The notes under the pieces were generated by a model that had not been told where the DNA came from, ran no database searches, and was given only the letters and a program-made list of their open reading frames with translations. 63,587 bases of DNA. Source: Comamonadaceae bacterium (lineage in GTDB: Bacteria > Pseudomonadota > Gammaproteobacteria > Burkholderiales > Burkholderiaceae_C). The DNA is taken from positions 1 to 63,587 of the forward strand of contig CANJWZ010000024.1 of the NCBI GenBank assembly GCA_947478725.1, read 5' to 3'. Below are positions 26,061-35,115 of this stretch, piece by piece. Position 1 is the stretch's first letter; every line of letters starts with the position of its first letter. Both the position numbers and the translations under genes were made by a program.

Positions 26061-29000
26061 TTAATTTACCGCCGGTGTTTCGCGTTTAACGCGAAACCAT
26101 GCGGCGTACATGGCCGGTAGCGCCAGCAAAGTCAGCGCAGTGGCCACAATCAGGCCGCCCATGATGGCAACGGCCATCGGCCCCCAGAAAACGCTGCGCG
26201 ACAGCGGGATCATGGCCAGCACCGCAGCCGCGGCAGTCAGCACGATAGGCCGGGCACGGCGCACGGCTGATTCAACAATCGCGTCCCATGCTGCCACGCC
26301 GCGCGCACGTTCGTGCTCGATCTGGTCAATCAAAATGACGGAATTTCGCTGAATCATCCCCATCAGGGCAATCACACCGAGCAAGGCCACAAATCCGAAC
26401 GGCCGACCCAGCAACAGCAAGGCACCGGCCACGCCCGCAATACCCAGCGGACCGGTTAAAAACACCAGCATGGCGCGGCTAAAGCTTTGCAGTTGCAGCA
26501 TCAGCAGGGTAAATGTCAAAAACAGCATGATGGGAATACCTGCTGCAATCGACGCCGAACCCTTGCTGCTTTGTTCCACAGCGCCCGCGACCTGCACACG
26601 GTAACCGGAGAAGCCTTGCGTCTTCCACTTGTCCTCTAGCGCCGTGAGTTTGGGTTGCAACTCGTTTGTGACCGTCGCACCTTGCAGGCCTTCCACAATG
26701 TCACTTTGCACAGTAATGGCGTAGTCGCGGTTTTCACGCCACATCACACCAGGCTCCCACGCAAACACGGGCTTGGCGATTTGCGTGAGGGGTATCGACT
26801 TGCCCGATGTAGTGGGCAAATACGCATTGCCAATGTCAGTGATGGCATTGCGTTCATCCAGCGGTTGACGCAGCATGATGTCGATCAGTTTGTCTCCTTC
26901 ACGGAATTGCCCAACCGCGGTGCCTGACAAAATGGTGCGCGATGCCTGCGCGATCGACTGGCTCGTCACACCGAGTGCGCGCGCCTTCGATTGATCGACC
27001 TCCAGGCGCAGCACCTTGACCGACTCATTCCAGTTGTCGTTCACACCACGCGTGTTGGCACTTTCGCGGAAGATGGCTTTGACCTCATCAGCGCGCTCGC
27101 GCAGCACCAGCGGGTCACTTCCCACCACACGAAACTGCACTGGATACGTGACCGGCGGCCCGTTGGGCAGCAGCTTGACGCGGCCGCGCACTTCAGGAAA
27201 CTCTTGCGCCAGCAGCGCAGGCAGCTTGATGCGCAGCGATTCGCGCACCTTCAAATCCTTGGGCAGAACAATCAGTTGCGACACATTGGTTTGCGGGAAA
27301 ACCTGGTCCAGCGGCAAGTAAAAGCGCGGCACCCCCGAGCCCACCCAGGTGGTGACAGAAGTCACGCCTTCTTCTTTCAACAGTCGCGCCTCAACACGTT
27401 TGGCTGTGACTTCGTTGGCAGCAAATGATGTGCCTTCCGGAAACCAGATGTCCAGCAAGATTTCGGGTCGGCTCGAATCCGGGAAGAACTGCTGCTGCAC
27501 CTTGCCCATACCCACAATGCCCAGCGCAAATATCAGCACGGTGCTGCCAATGGTGATCCAGCGGTACTTCACGCACCAGTTCACAGCTTTGCGAAAGGTG
27601 TTGTAGAAAGCCGAATCAAACATCTCATGGTCATGGTTGCCTGCGCTGTGGTCATCCTGCGCTTTTTCAATCACGTGATCAGGTTTTTTGAGCAGCAGCG
27701 TACCCAGATACGGCACAAAGTACACCGACACAATCCAGCTCAGCACCAGCGCAATCACCGTGACCGCAAAAATGGCATAGGTGTACTCGCCGGTCACCGA
27801 CTTGGCCAGGCCAATCGGCAAAAAGCCGGCGGCGGTGATCAGCGTGCCCGTCAACATTGGCATGGCCGTGACATCGTAGGCAAAGGTGGCGGCACGCACT
27901 TTGTCGTAGCCCTCTTCCATTTTGGTTACCATCATTTCAACTGCAATGATGGCGTCGTCGACCAGCAAACCGAGTGCAATGATGAGCGAGCCGAGCGAGA
28001 TTTTGTGCAGGCCAATGCCAAGGTACAGCATGGCCAAAAATGTCATGCTCAGCACCAGCGGAATGGTGATGCCGACCACCAGCCCCGGGCGAATGTCGAT
28101 GTAGTAGCGCTTCCACAGCGGCAGCGACTGTCCGGGTAACACGGGACGCTGGTGAAAACCCAAGCTGATAAAGCTGACCGCCAGCACAATCACCACCGCC
28201 TCAATCAGCACACTGACGAATTCATTGACCGACGTGGCGACCGCTGTGGGCTGGTCTTGCACAGCCACCAGCTTGATGCCGGCGGGCAGTGTTTGGCTGA
28301 CTTTGGCCGTCAACGCCTTGAGGGATTTACCCAGTGCAATGATGTCGCCGCCTTTGATCATGGACACCCCGATGGCGATGACTTCTTTGCCTTGATGATG
28401 CACTTTGATCGTGGGTGGGTCTGCGTAGCCGCGTTTGATCTCGGCAATGTCGCCTAGCCGGAGCTGGTTGCCCGAGCTGCCGCGAATCGGCATGGCGCGC
28501 AGCTCTTCAACCGCCCTGAACTGCCCCGCCACCCGGACCTGCACCACATCCAAGGGCGTTTGCAGGCTACCCGCAGGTTCTACTGCGTTTTGTTGCGCCA
28601 ACTGGTTCAAGACCTGGTTGAAGTCCAGACCTGATTGCGCCAGCCGTTTTTGCGAGATTTCAATGAACACCTTTTCGTCCTGCGCACCAAACAGCTCCAC
28701 CTTGGACACGTCTGGCACGCGCAGCAGTTGCTGACGGACATCGTCGGCAAAGGTTTTGACTTCTGCGTAGTTAAAGCCATCCGATTCAAGGGCGTAAATC
28801 ACGCCATAAACGTCACCGAACTCATCGTTGAAAAACGGACCTTGAATGCCGCCCGGTAGCGTGCCGCGAATGTCGCCAATCTTTTTACGCACCGTGTACC
28901 AGGTGTTGGTGACGTCGGCGCCTTTGATGGTGTCCTTGAGATTGAAAATGATCTGCGATTCACCCGGCTTGGAATAGCTGCGAATGGTGTCGGCGTACGG

Positions 29001-29276
29001 CACTTCTTGGAGCGTGCGTTCGAGCTTGTCAGTGACCTGTTCGGCGACCTGCTGCGCCGTGGCACCGGGCCAGTAGGTGCGCACCACCATCGCCCGAAAG
29101 GTGAACGGCGGGTCTTCGTCCTGGCCCAGCTGAAAGTACGAGGCAAAGCCCAGCAGCATCAGCACCAGCATCAAGTAGCGCGTCAGCGCCGGGTGGTCCA
29201 GCGCCCATTTGGACAGGTTGAATTTGGACGGGCTAACACCTGCCGCGTCCTGGGTCTTGTCTTGTATGGGTAGCAT
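26061..29276 (-). CDS. RND efflux permease, HAE1/AcrB superfamily
   Basis: 1071 residues, typical RND length. One helix near the N-terminus (LTRYLMLVLMLLGFASYF), a large periplasmic loop (MVVRTYWPGATAQQVAEQV), then helices 2-6 including the conserved proton-relay region (ISLGSLIIALGLLVDDAIIA, with the paired Asp of TM4), a second periplasmic loop and helices 7-12 (LGVIALMGMIQRNSVILIDQ). It exports drugs, lipids or other hydrophobic compounds using the proton gradient, with the membrane-fusion protein encoded just upstream (29283-30470). No outer-membrane channel gene is present, so it would borrow a TolC-like partner. The substrate is not predictable; the neighbouring hopanoid genes do not prove a link. 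Confidence 0.93.
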   Translation of the reverse strand: MLPIQDKTQDAAGVSPSKFNLSKWALDHPALTRYLMLVLMLLGFASYFQLGQDEDPPFTFRAMVVRTYWPGATAQQVAEQVTDKLERTLQEVPYADTIRSYSKPGESQIIFNLKDTIKGADVTNTWYTVRKKIGDIRGTLPGGIQGPFFNDEFGDVYGVIYALESDGFNYAEVKTFADDVRQQLLRVPDVSKVELFGAQDEKVFIEISQKRLAQSGLDFNQVLNQLAQQNAVEPAGSLQTPLDVVQVRVAGQFRAVEELRAMPIRGSSGNQLRLGDIAEIKRGYADPPTIKVHHQGKEVIAIGVSMIKGGDIIALGKSLKALTAKVSQTLPAGIKLVAVQDQPTAVATSVNEFVSVLIEAVVIVLAVSFISLGFHQRPVLPGQSLPLWKRYYIDIRPGLVVGITIPLVLSMTFLAMLYLGIGLHKISLGSLIIALGLLVDDAIIAVEMMVTKMEEGYDKVRAATFAYDVTAMPMLTGTLITAAGFLPIGLAKSVTGEYTYAIFAVTVIALVLSWIVSVYFVPYLGTLLLKKPDHVIEKAQDDHSAGNHDHEMFDSAFYNTFRKAVNWCVKYRWITIGSTVLIFALGIVGMGKVQQQFFPDSSRPEILLDIWFPEGTSFAANEVTAKRVEARLLKEEGVTSVTTWVGSGVPRFYLPLDQVFPQTNVSQLIVLPKDLKVRESLRIKLPALLAQEFPEVRGRVKLLPNGPPVTYPVQFRVVGSDPLVLRERADEVKAIFRESANTRGVNDNWNESVKVLRLEVDQSKARALGVTSQSIAQASRTILSGTAVGQFREGDKLIDIMLRQPLDERNAITDIGNAYLPTTSGKSIPLTQIAKPVFAWEPGVMWRENRDYAITVQSDIVEGLQGATVTNELQPKLTALEDKWKTQGFSGYRVQVAGAVEQSSKGSASIAAGIPIMLFLTFTLLMLQLQSFSRAMLVFLTGPLGIAGVAGALLLLGRPFGFVALLGVIALMGMIQRNSVILIDQIEHERARGVAAWDAIVESAVRRARPIVLTAAAAVLAMIPLSRSVFWGPMAVAIMGGLIVATALTLLALPAMYAAWFRVKRETPAVN

Positions 29277-29282
29277 GCTGGC

Positions 29283-30470
29283 CTACTTTCCAGCCGAAGG
29301 TGCAGGCGTCGCAAGCTTGACAGCCGCGGCATCATTTGCTCCCGGATTGATAGCTGTTTGCGCAGGCGTTTCGGGGGTTAAAACCACTTTTTGCTGGTAA
29401 ATCGTCACTTTTTGGCCGGGTGACAGCACATGCACGCCGGCACTGACCACCACCATGCCGGGTTGCAGGCCCGCTGCAATGACGGCCTCATTGCCATCAG
29501 CCGTGGCGATTTGTACGATTTGTGATTTGACCGTCATGCTGGCTTTGTCCAGCAGCCACACAGCGCTGGCTTGGCCTTCTTGTCTCAATGCGCTGGTCGG
29601 CAGCTTGATGACCGGCATACCCTGCACATCTCCCAAGCCAACAGGTAACACGTACATCGTGGCGCCCAGCGGTGGCGACGGGGCCTTGCCATCCAGAGCC
29701 AGCTTGACCTGGAAGGTGCGGGTTGCAGGATCAGCGCTGGCCGACACCTCGCGCACTTTGGCCATGGCCGGTGCGGTTTGTGTGTCTTGTGCCCAGCCGC
29801 GCACCTTGACGGCCATGCCCAGCTTGATACCAGCGACCTTGTCCTCGGGCACTGAAAACACCACATCGCGCGGGCCATCGGCGGCAATCCGCACGACAGG
29901 TGTGCCGGCACTGACGACCTGACCAGGCTCAGCCTCAACGGCCGTGACCACACCGGCCACGTCTGCCACCAGCGACGCGTAGCTCGTCTGATTGCCTTGC
30001 ACGGCCAGTTGCGACTGCGCCTGTTCAAATTGGGCTTGCGCAGCTTTCAATGTGGTGTCGCGGCGCTCCAACTCGGCGCCACTGATGAAGTTTTGCTCTT
30101 TGAGTTCTTTGTAACGTTTGTAATCAGCAGCTGCCAGGTCACGATTGGTGGCAGCGGCTTGAAGTTGTGCCCGGGCAGCGTCGGCGGCCAGTTTGTAGTC
30201 TTGCGGGTCAAGTTGGGCCAGCACCTGACCGGCCTTGACGCGTTGGCCGAGTTCGGCCTGGCGCTTGATGATTTTGCCGGCCACCCTGAAACCCAAGCGG
30301 GATTCAAGCCGTGCTTTCACCTCTCCTGCAAATTCATAACCTGACGAGAAGGTGTTCACGCCGACAGTCAACACCTTGACAGCACGAATCGGCTCTTCAG
30401 GCGGGGCGGGCCTGGAGCAGGCGGCCAGCAAGGCCGTGGTACTGGCAAGAACAATGAGTGTTTTATTCAT
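29283..30470 (-). CDS. RND efflux membrane-fusion lipoprotein (periplasmic adaptor)
   Basis: 395 residues from the ATG at 30470 (MNKTLIVLASTTALLAACSR). The lipobox LLAAC marks a lipoprotein anchored in the inner membrane. The adaptor architecture is visible: a beta-barrel/lipoyl start (LESRLGFRVAGKIIKRQAEL), an alpha-helical hairpin (about 95-170, AAAARAQLQ-type repeats) and the return lipoyl half (AEPGQVVSAGTPVVRI). It links the RND pump to an outer-membrane channel. It is the first gene of the operon; six bases separate it from the permease. A TTGACA-N17-TACATT promoter and a perfect inverted repeat lie upstream, suggesting repressor control. Confidence 0.92.
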   Translation of the reverse strand: MNKTLIVLASTTALLAACSRPAPPEEPIRAVKVLTVGVNTFSSGYEFAGEVKARLESRLGFRVAGKIIKRQAELGQRVKAGQVLAQLDPQDYKLAADAARAQLQAAATNRDLAAADYKRYKELKEQNFISGAELERRDTTLKAAQAQFEQAQSQLAVQGNQTSYASLVADVAGVVTAVEAEPGQVVSAGTPVVRIAADGPRDVVFSVPEDKVAGIKLGMAVKVRGWAQDTQTAPAMAKVREVSASADPATRTFQVKLALDGKAPSPPLGATMYVLPVGLGDVQGMPVIKLPTSALRQEGQASAVWLLDKASMTVKSQIVQIATADGNEAVIAAGLQPGMVVVSAGVHVLSPGQKVTIYQQKVVLTPETPAQTAINPGANDAAAVKLATPAPSAGK

Positions 30471-30506
30471 GGAAGATTTCAGAAAAACAGGGATAAACAC
30501 GAGTTA

Positions 30507-30526
30507 ATGACTAACTGGTTAGTAAT
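30507..30526. promoter_or_regulatory. Candidate TetR-type operator upstream of the RND operon
   Basis: ACTAAC-TG-GTTAGT (30510-30523) is a perfect 6-bp inverted repeat, extending with one mismatch to 30507-30526. It lies just downstream of the expected transcription start of the efflux operon, a place where a repressor would block it, and also upstream of hpnC. No regulator gene is adjacent. Confidence 0.6.
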
Positions 30527-30535
30527 CGGTAACGC

Positions 30536-30564
30536 AATGTAGTGTTAACCCTCGGATTTGTCAA
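30536..30564 (-). promoter_or_regulatory. Sigma-70-type promoter of the RND efflux operon
   Basis: Minus strand: TTGACA (30564-30559), a 17-base spacer, then TACATT (30541-30536). The inverted repeat at 30507-30526 starts about ten bases downstream. The -35 box ends seven bases before the hpnC start codon on the other strand. Confidence 0.7.
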
Positions 30565-30570
30565 GCGACA

Positions 30571-31413
30571 ATGACGGGCATGAAAGAAAAGGCGCACGGC
30601 GTTGACCATTACGAAAACTTTCCGGTCGCCTCTTTTTTGTGCCCGCCCGCCTTGCGGCCCGCCATCATGGCGATTTACTGGTTTGCGCGCACGGCGGATG
30701 ACCTGGCCGACGAAGGGGACGCCGCCCCGGCAGCACGGCTGGCAGACTTGGCAGCTTACCGGACTGACCTTGACGCTTGTGCAGAAGGGCGGCCCACATC
30801 AGCACGCTGGGCCACGGTTTTTGCGCCCCTGCGCCGCGTGATTCAGCAATACAGCCTGCCCACCAACCTGCTGGCTGACCTGCTCAACGCATTTGAACAG
30901 GACGTCAGCAAAACCCGATACGCCAGCCAGGCCGAGTTGCTGGACTACTGCCGCCGCTCAGCCAACCCGGTGGGTCGGCTACTGCTGCACCTGTACCAGG
31001 TCAGCGATGCCCCGTCCCTCGCCCAAAGCGACTGTATTTGCACCGCGCTGCAACTGATCAACTTTTGGCAAGACTTAGGTGTAGACATTCCCCGAGGCCG
31101 TATTTACCTGCCTGCGGACGGATTTGCGCAGCACGGGGTTGACGAAGTGCAACTGCTGCAACGCGAGGTGAACCCGGCGACCACCGCGCTGGTCGCCGCC
31201 AACGTAGCATGGGCGACAGCCCTGATGCAGCGCGGCGCACCGCTGGTGAAAAAAGTACCGGGCCGTGCCGGCTGGGAATTACGGCTGGTGGTGCAAGGCG
31301 GTTTGCGGATCGCTGAAAAAATCGAACTGCTGAACTTTGCCACTCTCCAGCAGCGGCCCAAACTGAACGCCTGGGATGGTGCTGTCATGGTCTGGCGTGC
31401 AATCAGCATGTAA
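30571..31413 (+). CDS. hpnC: Squalene biosynthesis protein HpnC (hydroxysqualene synthase)
   Basis: 280 residues of the trans-isoprenyl diphosphate synthase / squalene-phytoene synthase fold. The two aspartate-rich metal sites are present: TADDLADEGD at 41-50 and INFWQDLGVD at 163-172. In the bacterial three-step route HpnD makes presqualene diphosphate, HpnC turns it into hydroxysqualene and HpnE reduces this to squalene. HpnC is distinguished by the FPVASFLCPPALRPAIMAIY opening. It is the first gene of hpnCDE. An ATG at 30580 could also serve as start; no clear ribosome-binding site is visible for either. Confidence 0.93.
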   Translation: MTGMKEKAHGVDHYENFPVASFLCPPALRPAIMAIYWFARTADDLADEGDAAPAARLADLAAYRTDLDACAEGRPTSARWATVFAPLRRVIQQYSLPTNLLADLLNAFEQDVSKTRYASQAELLDYCRRSANPVGRLLLHLYQVSDAPSLAQSDCICTALQLINFWQDLGVDIPRGRIYLPADGFAQHGVDEVQLLQREVNPATTALVAANVAWATALMQRGAPLVKKVPGRAGWELRLVVQGGLRIAEKIELLNFATLQQRPKLNAWDGAVMVWRAISM

Positions 31414-31491
31414 AAAGAAGCTGCGTATTGAGAAGCAAGAGCTACAAATATGGCTTTTCCAGCCCGCAGGCGCGGCGGCGATAATTCAGCC

Positions 31492-32331
31492 ATGACTCCA
31501 GAGCAATATGTCCAACAGAAAGCCGTCTCGTCAGGCAGCAGTTTCTACTACGCTTTTTTGTTTTTACCCAAAGAGCGCCGCGCCGCCATCACAGCGTTTT
31601 ACGCCTTTTGCCGCGAGGTCGACGACGTGGTTGACGAGGTGCAAGACCCCGGTGTTGCCCACACCAAGCTGGCCTGGTGGCAATTGGAAGTCACCCAGTC
31701 TTTTGCAGGCCAGCCCAGCCACCCGGTGATGAAAGCGCTGATGCCTTTGAGCGCTGCCTACAAGATAGAAGCACGCCACCTGCTCGCCGTCATTGAAGGC
31801 TGCCAGATGGACCTGACACAAAACCGTTACCTGGACTTTGCAGGCCTGCAGCGCTACTGCCACTTGGTGGCCGGCATTGTCGGCGAGGTGGCGGCCCAAA
31901 TTTTCGGCCAGACACAGCCTGAGACCACCGCCTACGCCCACAAGCTGGGTTTGGCGTTTCAGCTGACCAACATCATCCGTGATGTGGGTGAAGACGCCCA
32001 GCGTGGCCGCATCTATTTGCCAGTGTCCGAGCTGCAGCAGTTTGATGTGAAAGCCCATGAGCTGCTCAAGCGTGAATACTCGAGTCGCTTTAGCGCACTG
32101 ATGGCATTCCAGACCAGGCGTGCCTTGAATCTGTATGACGAAGCCCTGGCCTTGTTGCCTGTGGAAGACCGCCGCGCTCAAAAGTCGGGCCTGATGATGG
32201 CCAGCATTTACCGCACCCTGCTCAAGGAAATTGCGCTCGACAACTACCAGGTGCTGCACCAGCGGGTCAGTCTGACGCCGCTGCGCAAGTTTTACCTGGC
32301 CTGGAAGACACAGGCTTTTGGAACCATCTAG
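31492..32331 (+). CDS. hpnD: Presqualene diphosphate synthase HpnD
   Basis: 279 residues from the ATG at 31492 (MTPEQYVQQKAVSSGSSFYY). The open frame upstream to 31450 is GC-rich spacer sequence. The Asp-rich motifs are REVDDVVDEV (41-50) and IIRDVGEDAQRGRIYLP (161-177). It condenses two farnesyl diphosphates head to head. HpnC and HpnD are paralogues. Its last bases lie 13 bases before the hpnE start. Confidence 0.94.
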   Translation: MTPEQYVQQKAVSSGSSFYYAFLFLPKERRAAITAFYAFCREVDDVVDEVQDPGVAHTKLAWWQLEVTQSFAGQPSHPVMKALMPLSAAYKIEARHLLAVIEGCQMDLTQNRYLDFAGLQRYCHLVAGIVGEVAAQIFGQTQPETTAYAHKLGLAFQLTNIIRDVGEDAQRGRIYLPVSELQQFDVKAHELLKREYSSRFSALMAFQTRRALNLYDEALALLPVEDRRAQKSGLMMASIYRTLLKEIALDNYQVLHQRVSLTPLRKFYLAWKTQAFGTI

Positions 32332-32344
32332 TGGGAAAATTGCG

Positions 32345-33634
32345 ATGAAAGTAGCGGTCATCGGTGCGGGCTGGGCTGGCTGTGCAGCAGCCGTTGAGGC
32401 CACGTGGCTTGGCCACCAGGCGACTGTTTTTGAAGCCGCACGCACAGCAGGCGGCCGGGCCCGGCGGCTGGATGTTGCCTTCAATGGCGAAATCATCTGT
32501 CTCGACAACGGCCAGCACATTCTGATTGGTGCCTATTCAGAAACCCTCAAGCTGATGGCCGATATGGGTGTTGACATCAGCCAAACCCTGCACCGCATGC
32601 CGCTGACCATGCAGTTCCCCAACGGCAACGGCCTGAAGTTGCCCAACTTGCCCGCCCCGCTGGATGCACTGGTGGGCATTGCCTTGGCGCGTGGCTGGTC
32701 ATGGGGGGACAAGCTGTCGTTGTTGTCAACTGCCGCGCAATGGCACCTCAACAAGTTTCAATGTGCGCCGCAGCAGTCGGTGGCTGATGTGTGCAGCAAC
32801 ATCTCGCTGCGCGTCATGGCCAGCCTGATTGAGCCGCTGTGCGTGTCAGCACTGAACACGCCGGTAGACCGTGCAAGTGGCCAGGTATTTTTGCAGGTTC
32901 TCAGGGACTCGCTGTTTGCCGTCAGTGGCGGCTCCAACTTGCTGCTGCCCAAAACCGATTTAAGCGCCCTGCTGCCCGATGCGGCGCTGGCCTGGGTAGC
33001 AAGCAACGGCGGCAGTGTGCAACTGGGCTGCAGAGTCGACAGCATCGCCCTGCAGCAGGAGACATCCTGGCATCTGACAGACGCAAGCGACGCACTGCTC
33101 GGCGAGTTTGACAGCGTCATCCTCGCCTGTCCACCTCTTGAAGCGGCGAGGCTGGCCCGCAGTACGGACCTGCCCTGCTCGGCATGGCTGGACTCGGCAG
33201 AAGACCTGCATTACGAGGCGATTGCCACCGTCTACGCCCACGCACCGGGCGCACAACTGGCCCAACCCATGCTGGCCTTGCCATCGAACAGCCATCAACC
33301 TGCCCAGTTTGTTTTTGACCGAGGGCAGTTGGGCGGCCCGGCGGGTCTGCTGGCTTTTGTGGTCAGCGTCAGCCAGCAAAGCAGCACCGAGTTGGCAGCG
33401 CAAGTGGTGGCGCAGGCTGCTGACCAGCTCGGCTTTCATCACATGGCGGTGCTGCAAACCGTGATCGAAAAGCGCGCCACCTTTGCCTGCACGCCTGACC
33501 TGCGGCGGCCAGCTGCACAAGTTGTACCTGGCTTGCTGGCCTGCGGCGACTACATCGACGGCCCTTATCCAGCCACGATTGAAGGTGCGGTACGTTCGGG
33601 ATTGCAAGCGGCAGCATTGATTGGAAAGTTTTAA
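32345..33634 (+). CDS. hpnE: Hydroxysqualene dehydroxylase HpnE
   Basis: 429 residues from the ATG at 32345 (MKVAVIGAGWAGCAAAVEAT). The FAD-binding GxGxxG is GAGWAG at 7-12, followed by FEAARTAGGRARRL, the amine-oxidase/phytoene-desaturase signature; the C-terminal dinucleotide-binding end is PGLLACGDYIDGPYPATIEG. It reduces hydroxysqualene to squalene, completing the hpnCDE route. Squalene-hopene cyclase is not in the window. It follows hpnD within 14 bases and is clearly in the same operon. Confidence 0.93.
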   Translation: MKVAVIGAGWAGCAAAVEATWLGHQATVFEAARTAGGRARRLDVAFNGEIICLDNGQHILIGAYSETLKLMADMGVDISQTLHRMPLTMQFPNGNGLKLPNLPAPLDALVGIALARGWSWGDKLSLLSTAAQWHLNKFQCAPQQSVADVCSNISLRVMASLIEPLCVSALNTPVDRASGQVFLQVLRDSLFAVSGGSNLLLPKTDLSALLPDAALAWVASNGGSVQLGCRVDSIALQQETSWHLTDASDALLGEFDSVILACPPLEAARLARSTDLPCSAWLDSAEDLHYEAIATVYAHAPGAQLAQPMLALPSNSHQPAQFVFDRGQLGGPAGLLAFVVSVSQQSSTELAAQVVAQAADQLGFHHMAVLQTVIEKRATFACTPDLRRPAAQVVPGLLACGDYIDGPYPATIEGAVRSGLQAAALIGKF

Positions 33635-33690
33635 GATCGCTATCGATTCAGGAGCTGATTGCCCAAGCATCTATTGGCCTACAGGGACAA
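33632..33690 (+). repeat. Dispersed repeat B (hpnE downstream)
   Basis: TCGCTATCGATTCAGGAGCT, then GATTGCCCAAGCATCTATTG and GCCTACAGGGAC, fitting the repeat B pattern. It fills the spacer before the next gene, whose open frame extends artificially through it. Confidence 0.75.
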
Positions 33691-33698
33691 ACGACACC

Positions 33699-34607
33699 AT
33701 GACTCAGACCCTAGACGCGCGACAAACCGAGGCCCGACTGCCGTGGGCTGGCCTGGTGGCTGAAATTACCTTGCTGTTGCAGGACAGCAGCGTGAGCATT
33801 TCACCGCGCCTGGTGCAGGCGCTCGGCAGCGGTGCGAGCTTGTTTGTGATGCCCGCCATCGACCGCCACACGGCGATTACCAAACTCATCACCTTCACAC
33901 CCGCCAATGCAGGCACCGGCAGGCCCACCATTCAGGGCGACGTGACGGTGTTTGACATCGCCACTGGCCAGCGCCGCTTGCTGCTCGACGGCCCCACCGT
34001 TACTGCGCGCCGCACGGCAGCCGTGTCGGTACTGGCGGCCCAAAGGCTGGCACCGGACACCCAGGGGCCACTGCTGATCGTCGGCGCTGGCGTTCAGGGC
34101 AAAGCGCATCTGGAGGCTTTTGCCGCAGCGCTGGGTACCCGCCAGGTCATGATTGCCTCACGCAGCAGGCCAAACGCAGAGCAACTGGCGCAGCACGCCC
34201 AGTCAATGGGCATCAAAGCGCAGCTGGTGCTGGATGCCAATGCTGCGCTGGCAGACTGCCCGCTGGCGGTGACTTGCACCCCCGCCAGCAGCATCGTGTT
34301 AAGCGCCACGCCCAGGGGCGACGCTTTCATCAGCGCGGTAGGTGCTTTCACGCCCAGCATGGCCGAGCTGAGTCCTGGCCTGTGCCAACACATGGCCAAA
34401 CACGGCAGCATCTGGCTGGACACGGTTGATGCACAACACGAAGCAGGCGACTTGCTGCAAGCCGGCTTGAATCTGCAGGCCATGACCACCCTGGGCGATG
34501 TGGTGCGCCACAACGCCCCCAAGCCATCAGGGCCTGTGTTGTTCAAAAGCTGCGGTTGGGCTGGCTGGGACCTGGCAGCGGCCCGGTTAGCGTTGCGCCA
34601 CCTTTAG
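33699..34607 (+). CDS. Ornithine cyclodeaminase/mu-crystallin family protein, probable Delta1-pyrroline-2-carboxylate reductase type
   Basis: 302 residues from the ATG at 33699 (MTQTLDARQTEARLPWAGLV); the longer open frame from 33621 only adds repeat B sequence. The NAD(P)-binding motif is IVGAGVQGKAHLEAF (127-141), and the conserved substrate Lys lies in ITKLITF (about 60-66). Members deaminate ornithine, make alanine from pyruvate, or reduce cyclic imino acids such as pyrroline-2-carboxylate; the combination IDRHTAITKLITFTP resembles the reductase subgroup. It follows hpnE on the same strand, yet no link to hopanoids is known. Confidence 0.8.
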   Translation: MTQTLDARQTEARLPWAGLVAEITLLLQDSSVSISPRLVQALGSGASLFVMPAIDRHTAITKLITFTPANAGTGRPTIQGDVTVFDIATGQRRLLLDGPTVTARRTAAVSVLAAQRLAPDTQGPLLIVGAGVQGKAHLEAFAAALGTRQVMIASRSRPNAEQLAQHAQSMGIKAQLVLDANAALADCPLAVTCTPASSIVLSATPRGDAFISAVGAFTPSMAELSPGLCQHMAKHGSIWLDTVDAQHEAGDLLQAGLNLQAMTTLGDVVRHNAPKPSGPVLFKSCGWAGWDLAAARLALRHL

Positions 34608-34686
34608 GGCCTCAGTTGTGTTTCGCGGCTTTTTACCCGCAACCACTTCGAAAAAAATGCTTTTCTGGCCGACATCAACCACTGGT

Positions 34687-34739
34687 TAGGCCTGTAGCCC
34701 AATGGATATATGCGCGAGTAGCTATAAAATTTATAGTCA
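34687..34739 (-). repeat. Dispersed repeat B (intergenic)
   Basis: Minus strand: TGACTATAAATTTTATAGCT, ACTCGCGCATATATCCATTG and GGCTACAGGCC. The closest copy here to what I consider the family pattern. Confidence 0.8.
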
Positions 34740-34762
34740 ACGTGAGCCCATGAAACGCCCCT

Positions 34763-34942
34763 TCAATCCGTGCGCCGCACGTCAGCAGGCTGCTGGGGTG
34801 ACGCAGGCGACAGACTTTCTTGGGCAGGGGACTGATCCGGAAAACACATTTTTGCACCGTCCCAGCGCTGGCCACACCAGCAAACGCCTTCGGCATTGAT
34901 CAGGCAAGTGCCCGTCCCGCAGCAGCGTAAATCTTCAGTCAT
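34763..34942 (-). CDS. Small cysteine-rich protein (59 aa)
   Basis: Starts at the ATG at 34942 (MTEDLRCCGTGTCLINAEG), preceded by GGGGAACAGTG; a GTG at 34945 is an alternative. Cysteines occur as RCCGTGTC, VCWCGQ and MC: six in the first 33 residues, arranged like a metal site, followed by a Ser/Pro-rich tail. I recall similar short proteins in Burkholderiales, but no function is known. It is below the size many gene callers accept. It is convergent with the reductase gene and divergent from psiE. Confidence 0.6.
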   Translation of the reverse strand: MTEDLRCCGTGTCLINAEGVCWCGQRWDGAKMCFPDQSPAQESLSPASPQQPADVRRTD

Positions 34943-35115
34943 CACTGTTCCCCGTTATGAAATGGACTTGAATCGACGAGCGAATCGCCAAACCCGTATT
35001 ATCAATTGGGTAATATCGGCAGCCAAGGATTTCAAGCGACAGACTCAGCCCTAAAAAGTAACATCATCAATAATACAAAGCAGCAAAGCACAGGCATGCT
35101 GCAACGGAGACGCTC

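Noticed and set aside
31564..32520. 318-residue minus-strand open frame opposite hpnD/hpnE
   Set aside because: Shadow of well-supported genes; no start site or family features.
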